Of a stretch of 64,000 nt of DNA, positions 21,362 to 29,795 are shown one piece after another. The DNA is from Onchidella celtica. Its lineage: Eukaryota; Mollusca; Gastropoda; Systellommatophora; Onchidiidae. A program made the position numbers and the translations under genes. The stretch covers positions 31,380,764 through 31,444,763 of the forward strand of contig OZ007574.1 of assembly GCA_963931925.1 (NCBI GenBank), given 5' to 3'. Numbering within the stretch: position 1 is the stretch's first letter; every line of letters starts with the position of its first letter. The notes under the pieces were generated by a model. It was not told where the DNA came from, searched no databases, and saw only the letters and a list, made by a program, of their open reading frames with translations.

Positions 21362-22138
21362 TCACGGTATGTAAAATGTATCAAATTTATATCTATATTT
21401 ACCATTATACTTATCACTAGAATTATCAATTACAAGAAATCCATAAGGTTTTTCCCAACATTTTTTACAGAGTTTTTGAAAATCTTCTAGTGTCATATCA
21501 TTACTTACATGGTCATTATAAATATGTTGAAGGTTTTTCAAGTCTTGTTTAAATAAACAGAGAAAATTTGCGTTTTCTCTTATTGTTTGTCTCGGTAATT
21601 TAAAATAATTTTGAGCTAGGTAGAAACAGTCAACATTGTTATGCCTTCCTCTACAATAATAGTTTTCGCATTTGTTTTGTTTCTCCAATAAAATACCATC
21701 AAATATTATTAAATTCTTATTTTCTGAATTTAACTTATTTGGATCTGGAACATCTTCGGTATATTTGTAAAATTGGCAATTAATCGGATTTATATTATGT
21801 GTATCTTGTTTTCCAAATTCTTCTAAAAATTGACAAGGAGAAATATTCTTTTTTATACAATAATCTTTTTGATTGAATAATTTAAATAAAACATCCTTAG
21901 GTATATTCTGTTCAAAACCTGTTTTTACAATCTTGTATTCAGGTTGAAGTAAAGACTTTCCAAAAACAAATAATTGGTTGTAATCAAGCCAACCGTCTTT
22001 TAAAAGTAGATTCAATAATAGATTACTTTTTCCACATCCGCTTTTTCCTACTATAATTCCTCTTATACTTTTAGGTGACAAAGGGTTATTTTTTCTATTT
22101 GTTAAATTATCATTCCAAGTAAGATTTGTTGCGTCCAT
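21362..22138 (-). CDS. FtsK/HerA-type genome-packaging ATPase
   Basis: A 258-residue protein, the usual length for Polinton/adintovirus packaging ATPases (A32-like), which power DNA entry into the capsid. Walker A is GKSGCGKS at 31-38, preceded by the beta strand GIIV. The Walker B region is NLIIFDG at 142-148: the usual second acidic residue after Asp147 is Gly here, an oddity. The downstream block YLAQNYFKLPRQTIRENANF (174-193) and KQDLKNLQHIYNDHVSNDMT (197-216) is highly characteristic of this family and includes the sensor-like Gln176. A Cys-rich insert (C157, C162, C171) lies between. Start ATG in TTTAAAATGGACG. First gene of the packed part of the block; the penton-like gene follows after 16 bases. 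Confidence 0.88.
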   Translation of the reverse strand: MDATNLTWNDNLTNRKNNPLSPKSIRGIIVGKSGCGKSNLLLNLLLKDGWLDYNQLFVFGKSLLQPEYKIVKTGFEQNIPKDVLFKLFNQKDYCIKKNISPCQFLEEFGKQDTHNINPINCQFYKYTEDVPDPNKLNSENKNLIIFDGILLEKQNKCENYYCRGRHNNVDCFYLAQNYFKLPRQTIRENANFLCLFKQDLKNLQHIYNDHVSNDMTLEDFQKLCKKCWEKPYGFLVIDNSSDKYNGKYRYKFDTFYIP

Positions 22139-23045
22139 TTTAAAAAGGAAAGAAAATTAAAAACTAGTAGGAAATAACTGTTGTCGTCTTAGAAATAGTG
22201 TTGTATTTTCTTGATTATGTTCCATGCCAGGGTTTAGCCAAACAGTACAGATGCGTTTGTGTGTAAGGGAGGTGTGTGTAAGGGAATGTGTGTGTGTAGG
22301 GGGAGTGTGTATAGGGTAGGAACCATTCATTTGTGAGCTACTAGTGGTAGCACTTGAACTGTGAGTAGCACTTGAACTGTGAGTAACACTTGAACTGTGA
22401 CCTCTGAACTGCGTGAGAGAATGGGGAACCATTCATCATTTGTTGATATGCTCGGGACCCCCAAAAACACTAAGTGACATTCGTTTCTATTAACAGAATG
22501 TCAACAAAGACTAAATGGGGGTCATAACCCTCTAATGAGTGATGGCGGGTTTGACCGAGCAGAGGAAGAGAAGTGGGTATGCGTAGCTTTTGCTTGAGTT
22601 GCAGTTGCTAAAGCCGTGGTGTTATTGTTTATCTTGGATACGGTGATCATACATGATCGCGGTTGCTAACACGTGATGTTGATGTAATGACTGCTTGACG
22701 ACAAGGATCATGCATGATCTCCGTTGCTACCACGTGATGTTGATGTAATGGCTGCTTGACGACAAGGATCATGCATGATCCTCGTTGCCAGGCTGATGAC
22801 TTGGGCGGTACACAAATATGGGGGAAGTGAGTCAATCTGTGAGGAAATCCCGACTTGGCGCTCATGTATGAGCGCGACCTAATTCGAGGTTGACTGTGAT
22901 GAGGAGATGTCGAAGAAAAGCGGGGACGCGTGCCCGGTTTTTATTTATAGCTCGTTCTTGTCACAGGCAGTCGCTGGGCAAATGCTACACGCGGCGTAGA
23001 GGCGATTGGTTTTTCAAAAAGTGGGTACGCGTACCCGGTTTTTAT
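22139..23045 (-). promoter_or_regulatory. repeat-rich spacer of the viral block
   Basis: A 0.9 kb spacer between the upstream 124-aa frame and the ATPase gene. It contains an 18-bp triplicate (22349-22402), a pair of GGAACCATTCAT direct repeats around it (22319 and 22424), 61-bp repeats with a 14-bp palindrome (22645-22781), and a duplicated ~100-bp segment carrying TATA-like boxes (22920-23130). A minus-strand frame at 22157-22432 is open but Ser/Thr/His-rich because of the triplicate and is not called. The density of palindromes and repeats is what one expects of a promoter or replication-control region, or of eroded sequence after a deletion; I cannot tell which. Confidence 0.4.
22645..22781. 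repeat. 61-bp tandem repeat headed by a 14-bp palindrome
   Basis: GATCATACATGATC (22645), GATCATGCATGATC (22706) and GATCATGCATGATC (22767) recur exactly 61 bases apart. Each of the first two is followed by CGTTGCTA-like sequence, ACACGTGATGTTGATGTAAT and GCTGCTTGACGACAAG. CACGTG in each unit is an E-box. Confidence 0.85.
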
Positions 23046-23130
23046 TTATAGCTTGTTCTTGATAAAAAGCAGTCGTTGGGCAAAAGCAGCACATGGCGCA
23101 GAGACGATTGGTTTTCTAGGTAGTTTCTGT
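22924..23130 (-). repeat. duplicated ~100-bp segment with TATA-like boxes
   Basis: Two direct copies: each has an ACGCGTNCCCGG core, TTTTTATTTATAGCTYGTTC, GCAGTCGYTGGGCAAA and GAGRCGATTGGTTTT. The right copy includes the 3' end of the 124-aa frame, so the left copy is a duplicated gene tail. On the minus strand each carries GCTATAAATAAAAA (about 22941-22953 and 23040-23052). GGGTACGCGTACCC at 23023-23036 is a perfect 14-bp palindrome. Confidence 0.75.
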
Positions 23131-23414
23131 GGTCCTGATTCAATAGATCTATCGATGATGTTAATCATTTCTCCATAATATGTTCGATGTTCCTTTAACA
23201 CGTCTAAATCTTCTTGCTTCCACTGATATGATGGTGTCGGAGGTGGCAAAGGAACATCCACTGCTTGTGCAAACTGCTGGGAAGTTAATGCCATTTCTTC
23301 TGGTAAAATTAAAGTATCTTTTTGTCCAGAATATTTCAAAAATTCCTTAGGTGCGATTAAATTTTTGTCTATTTCTCCTAAAAGTTCTTCTGTCGATACA
23401 CTCTCTTGAGACAT
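23046..23414 (-). CDS. small protein upstream of the ATPase, function unknown
   Basis: A frame of 122 codons from the ATG at 23414 (two codons more if the first in-frame ATG at 23420 is used). It has an acidic N-terminal half (SVSTEELLGEIDKNL), a Pro-rich linker VPLPPPTPSYQW, a charged helix and a basic C-terminal end. No signal peptide or membrane segment. The start context lacks the AAAATGG pattern of the other five genes, and the spacer of 907 bases sets it apart, so membership in the viral block rests on strand, base composition and proximity. No family recognised. Its 3' end lies inside the duplicated segment at 22924-23130. Confidence 0.45.
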   Translation of the reverse strand: MSQESVSTEELLGEIDKNLIAPKEFLKYSGQKDTLILPEEMALTSQQFAQAVDVPLPPPTPSYQWKQEDLDVLKEHRTYYGEMINIIDRSIESGPQKLPRKPIVSAPCAAFAQRLLFIKNKL

Positions 23415-23420
23415 TATCAC

Positions 23421-24070
23421 AGTTATTCACACGCTGAAAATGTTAAGTCTTTCCCCAACGAAGCACTAAGAGAAAATGAGCTTTGGCCGGGGAAACACTA
23501 GTCTTCCTCATTATTTTCTTCCTGTTTCGACAAAATGGAAAAACCTCGTGGTACACAAAGGGTTGTAGTTAGTCTTCATTTATCTTCCTCGTTATTTTCT
23601 TCCTGCTTCGGCAAATGGAAAAACCTGTCGGCAGATTGCTGTGCAGAGTCGTGTTTTCTGCAGAAGGGATTCTCAAACTCTCTAAAACTCGGGGTGAGAG
23701 AGTTTTAGGGGAGTTTATGTTTTAATAAAGGTTTATATTTTAAATATGGTCTAGAAAGGGTTGACAGAATTGCTGGTTCTAAGACTCTGGGATTTTTTTT
23801 TTTTTTTTTTTGAATTTTTATGTGTTTATGTGTTAATAGGGGGTGAATTTTTAAAAATTTTAAAAGGTGAGTCCATGGCGTCCTATCCTACACTACTTCT
23901 GTTTCCCTTTGGTAGCACCAGCGCTAAGAGATCACAATATCAAGTCAGTTTTATATCTCTGCCACAAATTCTTTCTACTCGATGTAGTATAGCGGACGCC
24001 AAATTTCACACACTTCAGATAGATTGGCATTCTCGGTGAACTCCCTTACTTTCGTAATATAGTGGTAACG
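23421..24070. other. right flank of the viral block
   Basis: Contains an 81-bp spaced pair CTTCCTCRTTATTTTCTTCC (about 23503 and 23584), both followed by GGAAAAACCT-like sequence, a hairpin (AAACTCTCTAAAACTC at 23675-23690 against GAGTTTTAGGGGAGTTT at 23700-23716) and a T-run at about 23794. No gene recognised. Confidence 0.4.
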
Positions 24071-24071
24071 C

Positions 24072-24295
24072 CCCTTCGGACATATTTCGCACCTTCACGT
24101 TGACGTTACGGGAAAACTCTTTTTTCACATCAGTCCGTGACCGTAGGTGTCGCGCATGCGCAGTACCCCCTCTGACCCTCTCGGGCCTTACGTTTACGGC
24201 TACCGCCGCACAGGGAAAACTCTCTAATGAATCGGCACCCACGGTAAGCCTACCATCTCCACAGAAATCCTGCATAAAATCTTACGTCACATTGA
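24072..24295. repeat. dispersed repeat shared with 15.04 and 40.5 kb
   Basis: Contains GGGAAAACTCT twice (about 24110 and 24207); the second is TACCGCCGCACAGGGAAAAC continuing TCTCTA, the reverse complement of the motif at 15039. GAATCGGCACCCACGGTAAG at about 24230 matches GAATCTGCACCCACGGCAGT at about 40589. Also CpG-rich with a GCGCATGCGCA NRF1-like palindrome at about 24152. Confidence 0.5.
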
Positions 24296-25224
24296 AGTGG
24301 GCACGCTGGCTGGACACCGTCGGCAGATATCAGCGTCCCAGTCAATCCATGAAGACGTCAAATACTCTGGATCAACTGCGAAAACCTTTACCCCTATCTC
24401 ACACCGATGTTGTCGCTATGAGCTGAAACTATGAACTGACCGGGTTCTTTCCACGTGTCTCCTGCCGGCCTTGGCTTAGGCTGAACTATCAGTGTATCCC
24501 GTGAGCTGCATGGAAAAACTGTTCACCGTTGATACCGAAACCAAGAAACAAAAGTTTAGGTCAATGGTTCTCAATATTGGCGATATCGCCCCCCGGGGAC
24601 GGATTATTTTTTTTTGGGGGGGGGGGGGGCGGTTGAAAACGAAGAAAAGTTGACAAGGGGGCCAAAACAATGAAGGAAGAGGTGGGGGGGGGGGGATCCA
24701 GGGTGAAAACATGAATGGAACTGATTGGGGGAACAACTCACGAAATCACGGGAAATCGCGACCTTAGTTCTTGTTTGTTCCAACTCCACATTTTGCACAA
24801 CCGAAAAATCCGACGTTGAACGTTTGCGGCTTTAATATTATGAAAAGGAGTTATAATTTAATATCGGAACTGTGAAACAGCTTGATAAATGCTACAACGC
24901 ATTTTAAACAAGTGTTAAAGTGTGCATTTGTTATGTCTCTTCTACATACTAAAAGATCTCCAGTTTTACAGAAATTGGAAATAGAACAAAGCAAAAACTA
25001 AGATCTCCAAATACAGGATAGCCACTGACGTACTCAACAGCATGGGTAGGTGGTTTTATGAACAACAAATGCCTTTTTTTTAAAAAAGTGTATTTGCTAA
25101 AGAGTCCTTTTTGTTTGATAATGAACAATTAACACGCGTTTTGTCATCAAATTGGCTGTGAAAACATTTACATCATTATTATTTTGTGTGTAGTCTGTTT
25201 TCTTGTGAAATGTATCTGTTGGGT
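24296..25224. other. no supported gene; two poly-G tracts
   Basis: G-runs at about 24617-24629 and 24684-24694. The open frames around them are Pro-rich artefacts. A+T-rich and featureless after 24800. Confidence 0.3.
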
Positions 25225-25348
25225 TTGATGAGGGGTGGGGGGTATTCCTATCTTTGATCTTATGGTAAGTTTGATCGAGCACCTAGTCTTCTCGGATAAG
25301 GACGAAAAACTTGGAGAGCCAGTGTGCACGTTGGGCACATTAAAGATA
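25225..25348 (+). mobile_element. SINE, central part (5' segment of an interrupted copy)
   Basis: GATCGAGCACCTAGTCTTCT, CGGATAAGGACGAAAAACTT and GTGTGCACGTTGGGCACATT match the core of the tRNA-derived SINE. Its tail resumes at about 25993 after an inserted element. The tRNA-like head is missing or unrecognisable. Confidence 0.7.
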
Positions 25349-25990
25349 ATAATAATAATAATAATGAAGATCATTTATATAGCGCCCAATCCAAACCGTT
25401 TGCTCTAGGCGCTTTACAGAAAGTCGTGTTCTCTCCATCTGCAACTCACTCTCTCTCTCTCACTCACCCTCTCTCTCTCTGCTACACATACATTGTATAC
25501 ATAGATACACACACATAACATACTATAAGACAGAAATTAAACGATAAAACAGCAAAATTAAAGTGAAATGAGAAAATAAATGGATTGGGAATGAGACTTC
25601 ACAACTGAAAGTGTTTTTTAAAAAGGTGGGTTTTTAGACCAGTTTTGAATTTTGACTCGGTAGATGCTTCCTGCAATGATTTTGGCAGTGAGTTCCAGAT
25701 GTGCGGGGCACAGTGTGTTTTAATGCTCTGCCTCCTAGTTTCTTTGACTTGCAGTTAAAAATCTTAAGAAGGCCATGATCGCCTGATCTTAAAGAAGGAT
25801 GTGGTGAGTAGGGCTCTACCAGAGTGGAAAGGTAAGGTGGTGAGTAGGGCTCTACCAGAGTGGAAAGGTAAGGTGGTGAGTAGGGCTCTACCAGAGTGGA
25901 AAGGTAAGGTGGTGAGTAGGGCTCTACCAGAGTGGAAAGGTAAGGTGGTGAGTAGGGTTCTACCAGAGTGGAAAGGTAAGGTGGTGCAGC
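25349..25990 (+). mobile_element. TATATAGCGC dispersed repeat inserted in a SINE
   Basis: Starts (AAT)n, then GATCATTTATATAGCGCCCA, CTCTAGGCGCTTTACAGAAA, a CT-rich tract and ACATTGTATACATAGATACA. A stretch of about 220 bases is shared with 50660-50890. It continues with GGTGGGTTTTTAGACCAGTT and GTGAGTTCCAGATGTGCGGG, phrases of a repeat type widespread in aquatic animals, and ends in the 36-bp minisatellite. No coding sequence. Copies or fragments also at 34094 and 62038. Confidence 0.65.
25801..25985 (+). repeat. 36-bp minisatellite, five copies
   Basis: The unit GTGGTGAGTAGGGCTCTACC plus AGAGTGGAAAGGTAAG is repeated about five times with one or two substitutions. The 36-bp length yields a spurious frame of 12-residue repeats. 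Confidence 0.95.
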
Positions 25991-25992
25991 AA

Positions 25993-26075
25993 AATACCTT
26001 GACAGTTTAAAATCGAGGAATGCAGGCTAAACAAGGCCGCTGGCCGGGCAAAATTCTACAAAAAAAAAATTATCC
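25993..26075 (+). mobile_element. SINE tail (3' segment of the interrupted copy)
   Basis: CCTTGACAGTTTAAAATCGA, GGCTAAACAAGGCCGCTGGC and GGGCAAAATTC are the family's tail, ending in an A-run. They continue directly from the core at 25225-25348. Confidence 0.75.
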
Positions 26076-26389
26076 CTACCACACAGACACACAGAAAGAA
26101 GAGCCAGAAAACAACAACAACAACAACAACAAAGGTGAAGTGTAAATGCCAAGGGCAGTGAACCTCCTAAGTAAAAACCTTTAATACAAAAAGTGTGTGT
26201 GGGGGGGGGGGGGGAGGCGGGTGAAAGAGAATTTGGAGCCTGAGGGGGCGATTGCCTGAAAAGGGTTGAGATTCACTAATTTGGGCTTAATCTTTTTTAA
26301 TGCCCAGCCATTAACCCTTTTCGTCCTAAGGCTGGAGAGTTCTGATTAAAAGTTTATATTCATTGTTGTGCCCACGAGTACTAGCTCAG
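26076..26389. other. no supported gene; (CAA)n and poly-G
   Basis: Short (CAA)n at about 26110 and a G-run at about 26199-26212. Nothing else recognised. Confidence 0.35.
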
Positions 26390-26590
26390 CCTGATCGGCC
26401 AATTAATTGGACGGCGACGTCACGACATTGAGTTTCAACGAGACCTCACGAATCAGCCAACTACTTGGATCTCATGGTGACGAAACGGTCATCACCACGT
26501 CATCTTCACCGTCCACATCATCAACATTACCATCATCATCAACATCACAGTCATCATCACTACCACCATCATCATCAGAAGACGGAGGTA
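26390..26590 (+). repeat. GATCGGCC/GACGTCAC dispersed repeat and (ATC)n tract
   Basis: TGATCGGCCAATTAATTGGA, CGGCGACGTCACGACATTGA and GTTTCAACGAG are shared with 40010-40065 (plus), 40395-40460 (minus) and in part 40690-40735. A degenerate ATC/ACC triplet tract follows at about 26490-26585 and explains the Ser/Thr- or His-rich frames. Confidence 0.6.
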
Positions 26591-26789
26591 TCTGGCCAGA
26601 GTAGGGCGCCTAACCTAGGTACCACGCACCCTTTTTGTTCAGACTAAGAACTGGACACAATAGGCTCCACCACCATAATGTTCACCAAGTTTAAAATAGG
26701 AACATCGGCCATATGTGAGTTCAGCCAGTCTCCTCAAAACACGGAGATATATTGCAGAACTGCACACTCTTCTCAGCACTGCGAGAAAC

Positions 26790-26935
26790 GTATTGGCCCC
26801 AACCCACCGACCTGAATATGAAACTCTATGGTGCTCTGCCAGAACTGCAGAAAGCTGTAGATTTTCTTAAAAGAACAAATCTGCAGATTTAGATTGGTGA
26901 ACGAAAGAAGAAGAAGATCATCATCATGGTAATGA
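26790..26935 (+). pseudogene. LINE 3' tip (end of reverse-transcriptase ORF)
   Basis: The frame KLYGALPELQKAVDFLKRTN ending at a stop (26893-26900 region) resembles the short C-terminal end of some non-LTR retrotransposon polyproteins. It is followed by a GAAGAAGAAGATCATCATCAT simple tail typical of LINE 3' ends. Only the tip is present. Weak but consistent evidence. Confidence 0.35.
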
Positions 26936-27725
26936 AGCAGTCTTCACACACATAATGTAACACAATGCATGAAATCCACAATCACACATTCAATATTTTG
27001 ATGACGTGTTGCTACCATTTTATTGTGTTTTATCAAAATAGAAAACTCACGCCAGTCATGATATAAAAAAAAAAAAAAAGACCAGCTGGTAGTTACATCT
27101 TAAGTTTGAATCTTATGTATATATTGTTAAAAATAAAACCTGGAAATCTACTAGTACTATACGTTTATTTTTGTTCTTACGATGTTACGTTGTAGTAATG
27201 TATTCTCTCCATGACATAAGCACGTATTAAATTTTTATTTGGAATTCAACTATGCATTTATTTTTTGCTCGTTCTGTGTTTTCTTGTAGTAATTCCAGGA
27301 CGTAAGCAACTATGCCACGTGTATATTCAATTTGGATTTTGTGTACATACTGTTAAGCATTCTTTTTAAACTTGAAATCATCCACGCATTTATTTTCGTT
27401 CACACGGTGTTTCGTTGGGGATATTGTATTAACTCAATGGCGTAGGCACCTATCTCTGTCTTAAGTTCGGATTCATGTACATAATATTAAAAAAAGGAAA
27501 AAAATAGTTGAAATTCATGTAGGCACCTGTGTGTGTTTGTGTGTGCGTGTTTGACTGTGTTTTCATTTCTGTCGAGTGTACTGGGGTTGAATTTGACAGG
27601 TACTCGTAATTACCAGCAATGAAAAAAAAATCTATTGTTAATGGTTTATGTTATTTCTTTTTTTCTTTACAACTCTGAAAGCTGTGCCAAACTACAGTAG
27701 TCACATTTATTCTCTATCCACTTAC
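26936..27725. other. no supported gene
   Basis: A loosely repeated phrase of the type TTCGTT...GTGTTTYGTTG...GTA at about 27160, 27265 and 27400 suggests an old tandem duplication of roughly 110-130 bp. Otherwise A+T-rich. Confidence 0.3.
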
Positions 27726-27783
27726 CGACTGTTCTTCTCTCTCAGAGCTTCAAAGTCTAGGGATTGCCATGTACATTTGTGCA
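27726..27783 (-). CDS. short exon candidate with both splice sites
   Basis: On the minus strand the acceptor TTGCGATTTCACAG ends at 27784 and the donor AGTCG|GTAAGTGG begins at 27725. The 58 bases between are open in the frame HKCTWQSLDFEALREKNSR. Both sites are near consensus. No family can be named from 18 residues. It lies just left of a transposon cluster, so other exons may have been separated by insertions. Confidence 0.25.
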
Positions 27784-27891
27784 CTGTGAAATCGCAAATT
27801 ATTCTCATCAGAAAATGAAGAATGGCATGGTAATACAGATGGGCGATAATGTAGGGACCGAAGGGGCTAGGTGGTGGTGGGGGGGGGGGGG

Positions 27892-28665
27892 TTGGTCTAG
27901 AGCAGGGGTGACCACACTTGCTTAATGTCAGAGCCACATACGTTAAACTACAGATGTTCGAGAGCCACAAGATATGAACAATAATAATTATTAAGAAATA
28001 CAAACATGTGACAATATTTACTCATGTATGCACTTTTTTAACTGTTAATTCGTATTAGTTCCAATAATCACAAAGTACACACATTATGTACCAAATGTTT
28101 TCGAAATCTTAACTAATGATATTATTATAACTATACTGAATGTATTGAACACGATAATGAGCTATGGAAACATCTAAGAAAAAGTGCGAATTTGCATTTC
28201 AGTAACAACATTAGATTGCCAAAAATAAAACTAAAAGGGTTAAAAAAAAAAAGAAAAAGAGAGAGAGATTTTTAACGATATTATTTTATGTTAACTGTGA
28301 TGACAAAAGAACTCAGGTAAAATATTTCTACGAGCCATTTGTTGAGCGTCAAAGAGCCGCTTGAGGCTTGCAAACTGCGGTTTAGCCACCCCTGGTCTAG
28401 AGACAAGGTGCTCGCCTCTCATGCTGAAAACATCGGGTTCAATTCCCGGTCGGTGCCGGCATGTTGGAAATTTGGGGAAATTTCCTGTCCGTAATCCTAT
28501 GATAGGCAGGATCGAGCACCTACTTTTCTCGGATAGGGACAGAAAAACTCGGAGGGCCCGTGTGCGCGTTGACCACACGTTAAAAATGCCTTGGCAGTTG
28601 GAAATCGAGAAAAGCAGGCCTAACAAGGCCGCTGCCGGGGCAGAATTAAAAAGAAGCTAACTAAT
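27892..28665 (+). mobile_element. SINE split by a hAT-type element
   Basis: The SINE head TTGGTCTAGAG starts at about 27892, is interrupted at 27903-28394, and resumes at 28395 as GTCTAGAGACAAGGTGCTCG. The B box GGGTTCAATTCCCGG, the core and the tail AAGGCCGCTGCCGGGGCAGA follow, then a C-run at about 28671-28682. Best-preserved SINE copy apart from the insertion. Confidence 0.85.
27903..28394. mobile_element. 492-bp non-autonomous hAT element with perfect 8-bp target duplication
   Basis: Inverted termini CAGGGGTGACCA and, read inward from the right, CAGGGGTGGCTA. Flanked by GTCTAGAG at 27895-27902 and again at 28395-28402, a perfect 8-bp duplication of SINE sequence. Termini and duplication length are diagnostic of hAT transposons. 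The interior includes GAGCCACATACG/AGAGCCGC-type sequence and no transposase. A relative lies at 45764-46088. Confidence 0.92.
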
Positions 28666-29329
28666 TTCTACCCCCCCCCCCCACAACAACAACAAAAATG
28701 AACAGGAACAAGAAAAAAAAAAGTGCAAAAATGTCAAGGGCAGAGGTTCTCGGCAAAATAAGTAACTCAGAACGGGGACCAGAGGGATCCAAATATAATA
28801 ATTTCACACCGGCACTCGTACTCAATGTCAAGACAGTTAATAAAAACCTCTACACCGTGGAGTATTATATAATGTAGGTCACAATCACTGAACCATTCAG
28901 GCGACACCGGCATCCGCATGCAGGGGCTCCAGCGGCAATCGTTCAAGGTGAGATAGAGCAGAGTTGAATTGTTTGGGGTTTCCGGATGGTCTCACCACAT
29001 TATTTTAGCACAAGTGCCACACACTTCTTACACAAGCTCGGCTTATGTAGCGAAGGTGGGCGCAGTTGAACGTTGGGCACAGTGCGTGGGTTCCCCTATA
29101 GGCCATATAATCAAAGTTTGCGACAAAAGGCTGCCAGGAGAGAATAATAGTACAGTACGATATTTTTCATTCAATAGTAGAGCTGTTTATCTCAATAAAA
29201 TAAATAATTAAAAGAAAAAAACCCAGAGTGGACTAAAGACTGATTATTGCACAGACAAAGGGCATCCATTTGGGTTGCCTTTGTCCTTTTCTTGATCTTA
29301 TTCTTCCTTCTTTTCTTTCTTTCTTTCTT
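28666..29329. other. no supported gene
   Basis: C-run and CAA repeats directly after the SINE, then anonymous sequence. Nothing recognised. Confidence 0.3.
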
Positions 29330-29372
29330 TCTTTCTAGCCCTCAAAAGGGCTCCTCATCGGCTGCTTCTGTC
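29330..29372 (+). repeat. single GGGCTCC repeat unit
   Basis: TCTAGCCCTCAAAAGGGCTC followed by CTCATCGGCTGCTTC matches the units of the tandem array at 2150-2505. Preceded by a (TTTC)n tract. Confidence 0.6.
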
Positions 29373-29494
29373 CTTTATTTGGATCGTCGGGTTATCGCTA
29401 TTCCTGACAGAGAGTGTGAGGGAGATTTTATAGTTTCCATATCCGACATCTCCCTCATGTCCACCAGCTCATTGTCCTTGTCATTCATTCTTGT

Positions 29495-29795
29495 GCCAAT
29501 GTGGTCAAGTTTCTTTAAAGGCAAGATGTTCACCTCTCATGTCGAAGACACCAGGGTCGATTCCCGATCGCTGCAGGCATGTTGGAAGTTTTGGCATTTT
29601 TGTCATATTTTCCTGTCCCTGATCCTATGGTAAGTGGGATCGAGCACCTAGTCTTCTTGGATAGGGGCGAAAAACTAGGAGGGCCCGTGTGCAGGTTGCG
29701 CACGTTAAAGATACATTAGCAGTTGAAGTCGAGAAGAGTAGGCCTAACAAAGCCGATGCCCCGGCAAAATCTGCAAAGAAAAAGCTAGTCCTGCC
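29495..29795 (+). mobile_element. tRNA-derived SINE
   Basis: A-box-like AAAGGCAAGATGTTCACC, a B-box-like GGGTCGATTCCC, GGCATGTTGGAAGTTTTGGC, CCTGTCCCTGATCCTATGGT, GATCGAGCACCTAGTCTTCT, AACTAGGAGGGCCCGTGTGC and the tail AGGCCTAACAAAGCCGATGC are all present in family order. Confidence 0.85.

Noticed and set aside
20596-21429. Upstream start at 21429 for the penton-like gene
   Set aside because: It would overlap the ATPase coding sequence by 68 bases and add 28 residues unlike the family; the ATG at 21345 has the shared AAAATGG context.
22645-22781. CRISPR-like array
   Set aside because: Only about 2.3 units, with near-identical 'spacers'; it is a plain tandem repeat in a eukaryotic context.
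19081-23420. Bacterial or phage contamination
   Set aside because: The ATPase, penton-like and protease sequences are of the animal Polinton/adintovirus type, there are no Shine-Dalgarno sequences, and the block is embedded in host-like repeat-bearing DNA.
23675-23716. Terminal inverted repeat of the viral block
   Set aside because: The pair is a local hairpin with a 9-base loop; no matching arm was found near 18.9-19.1 kb.
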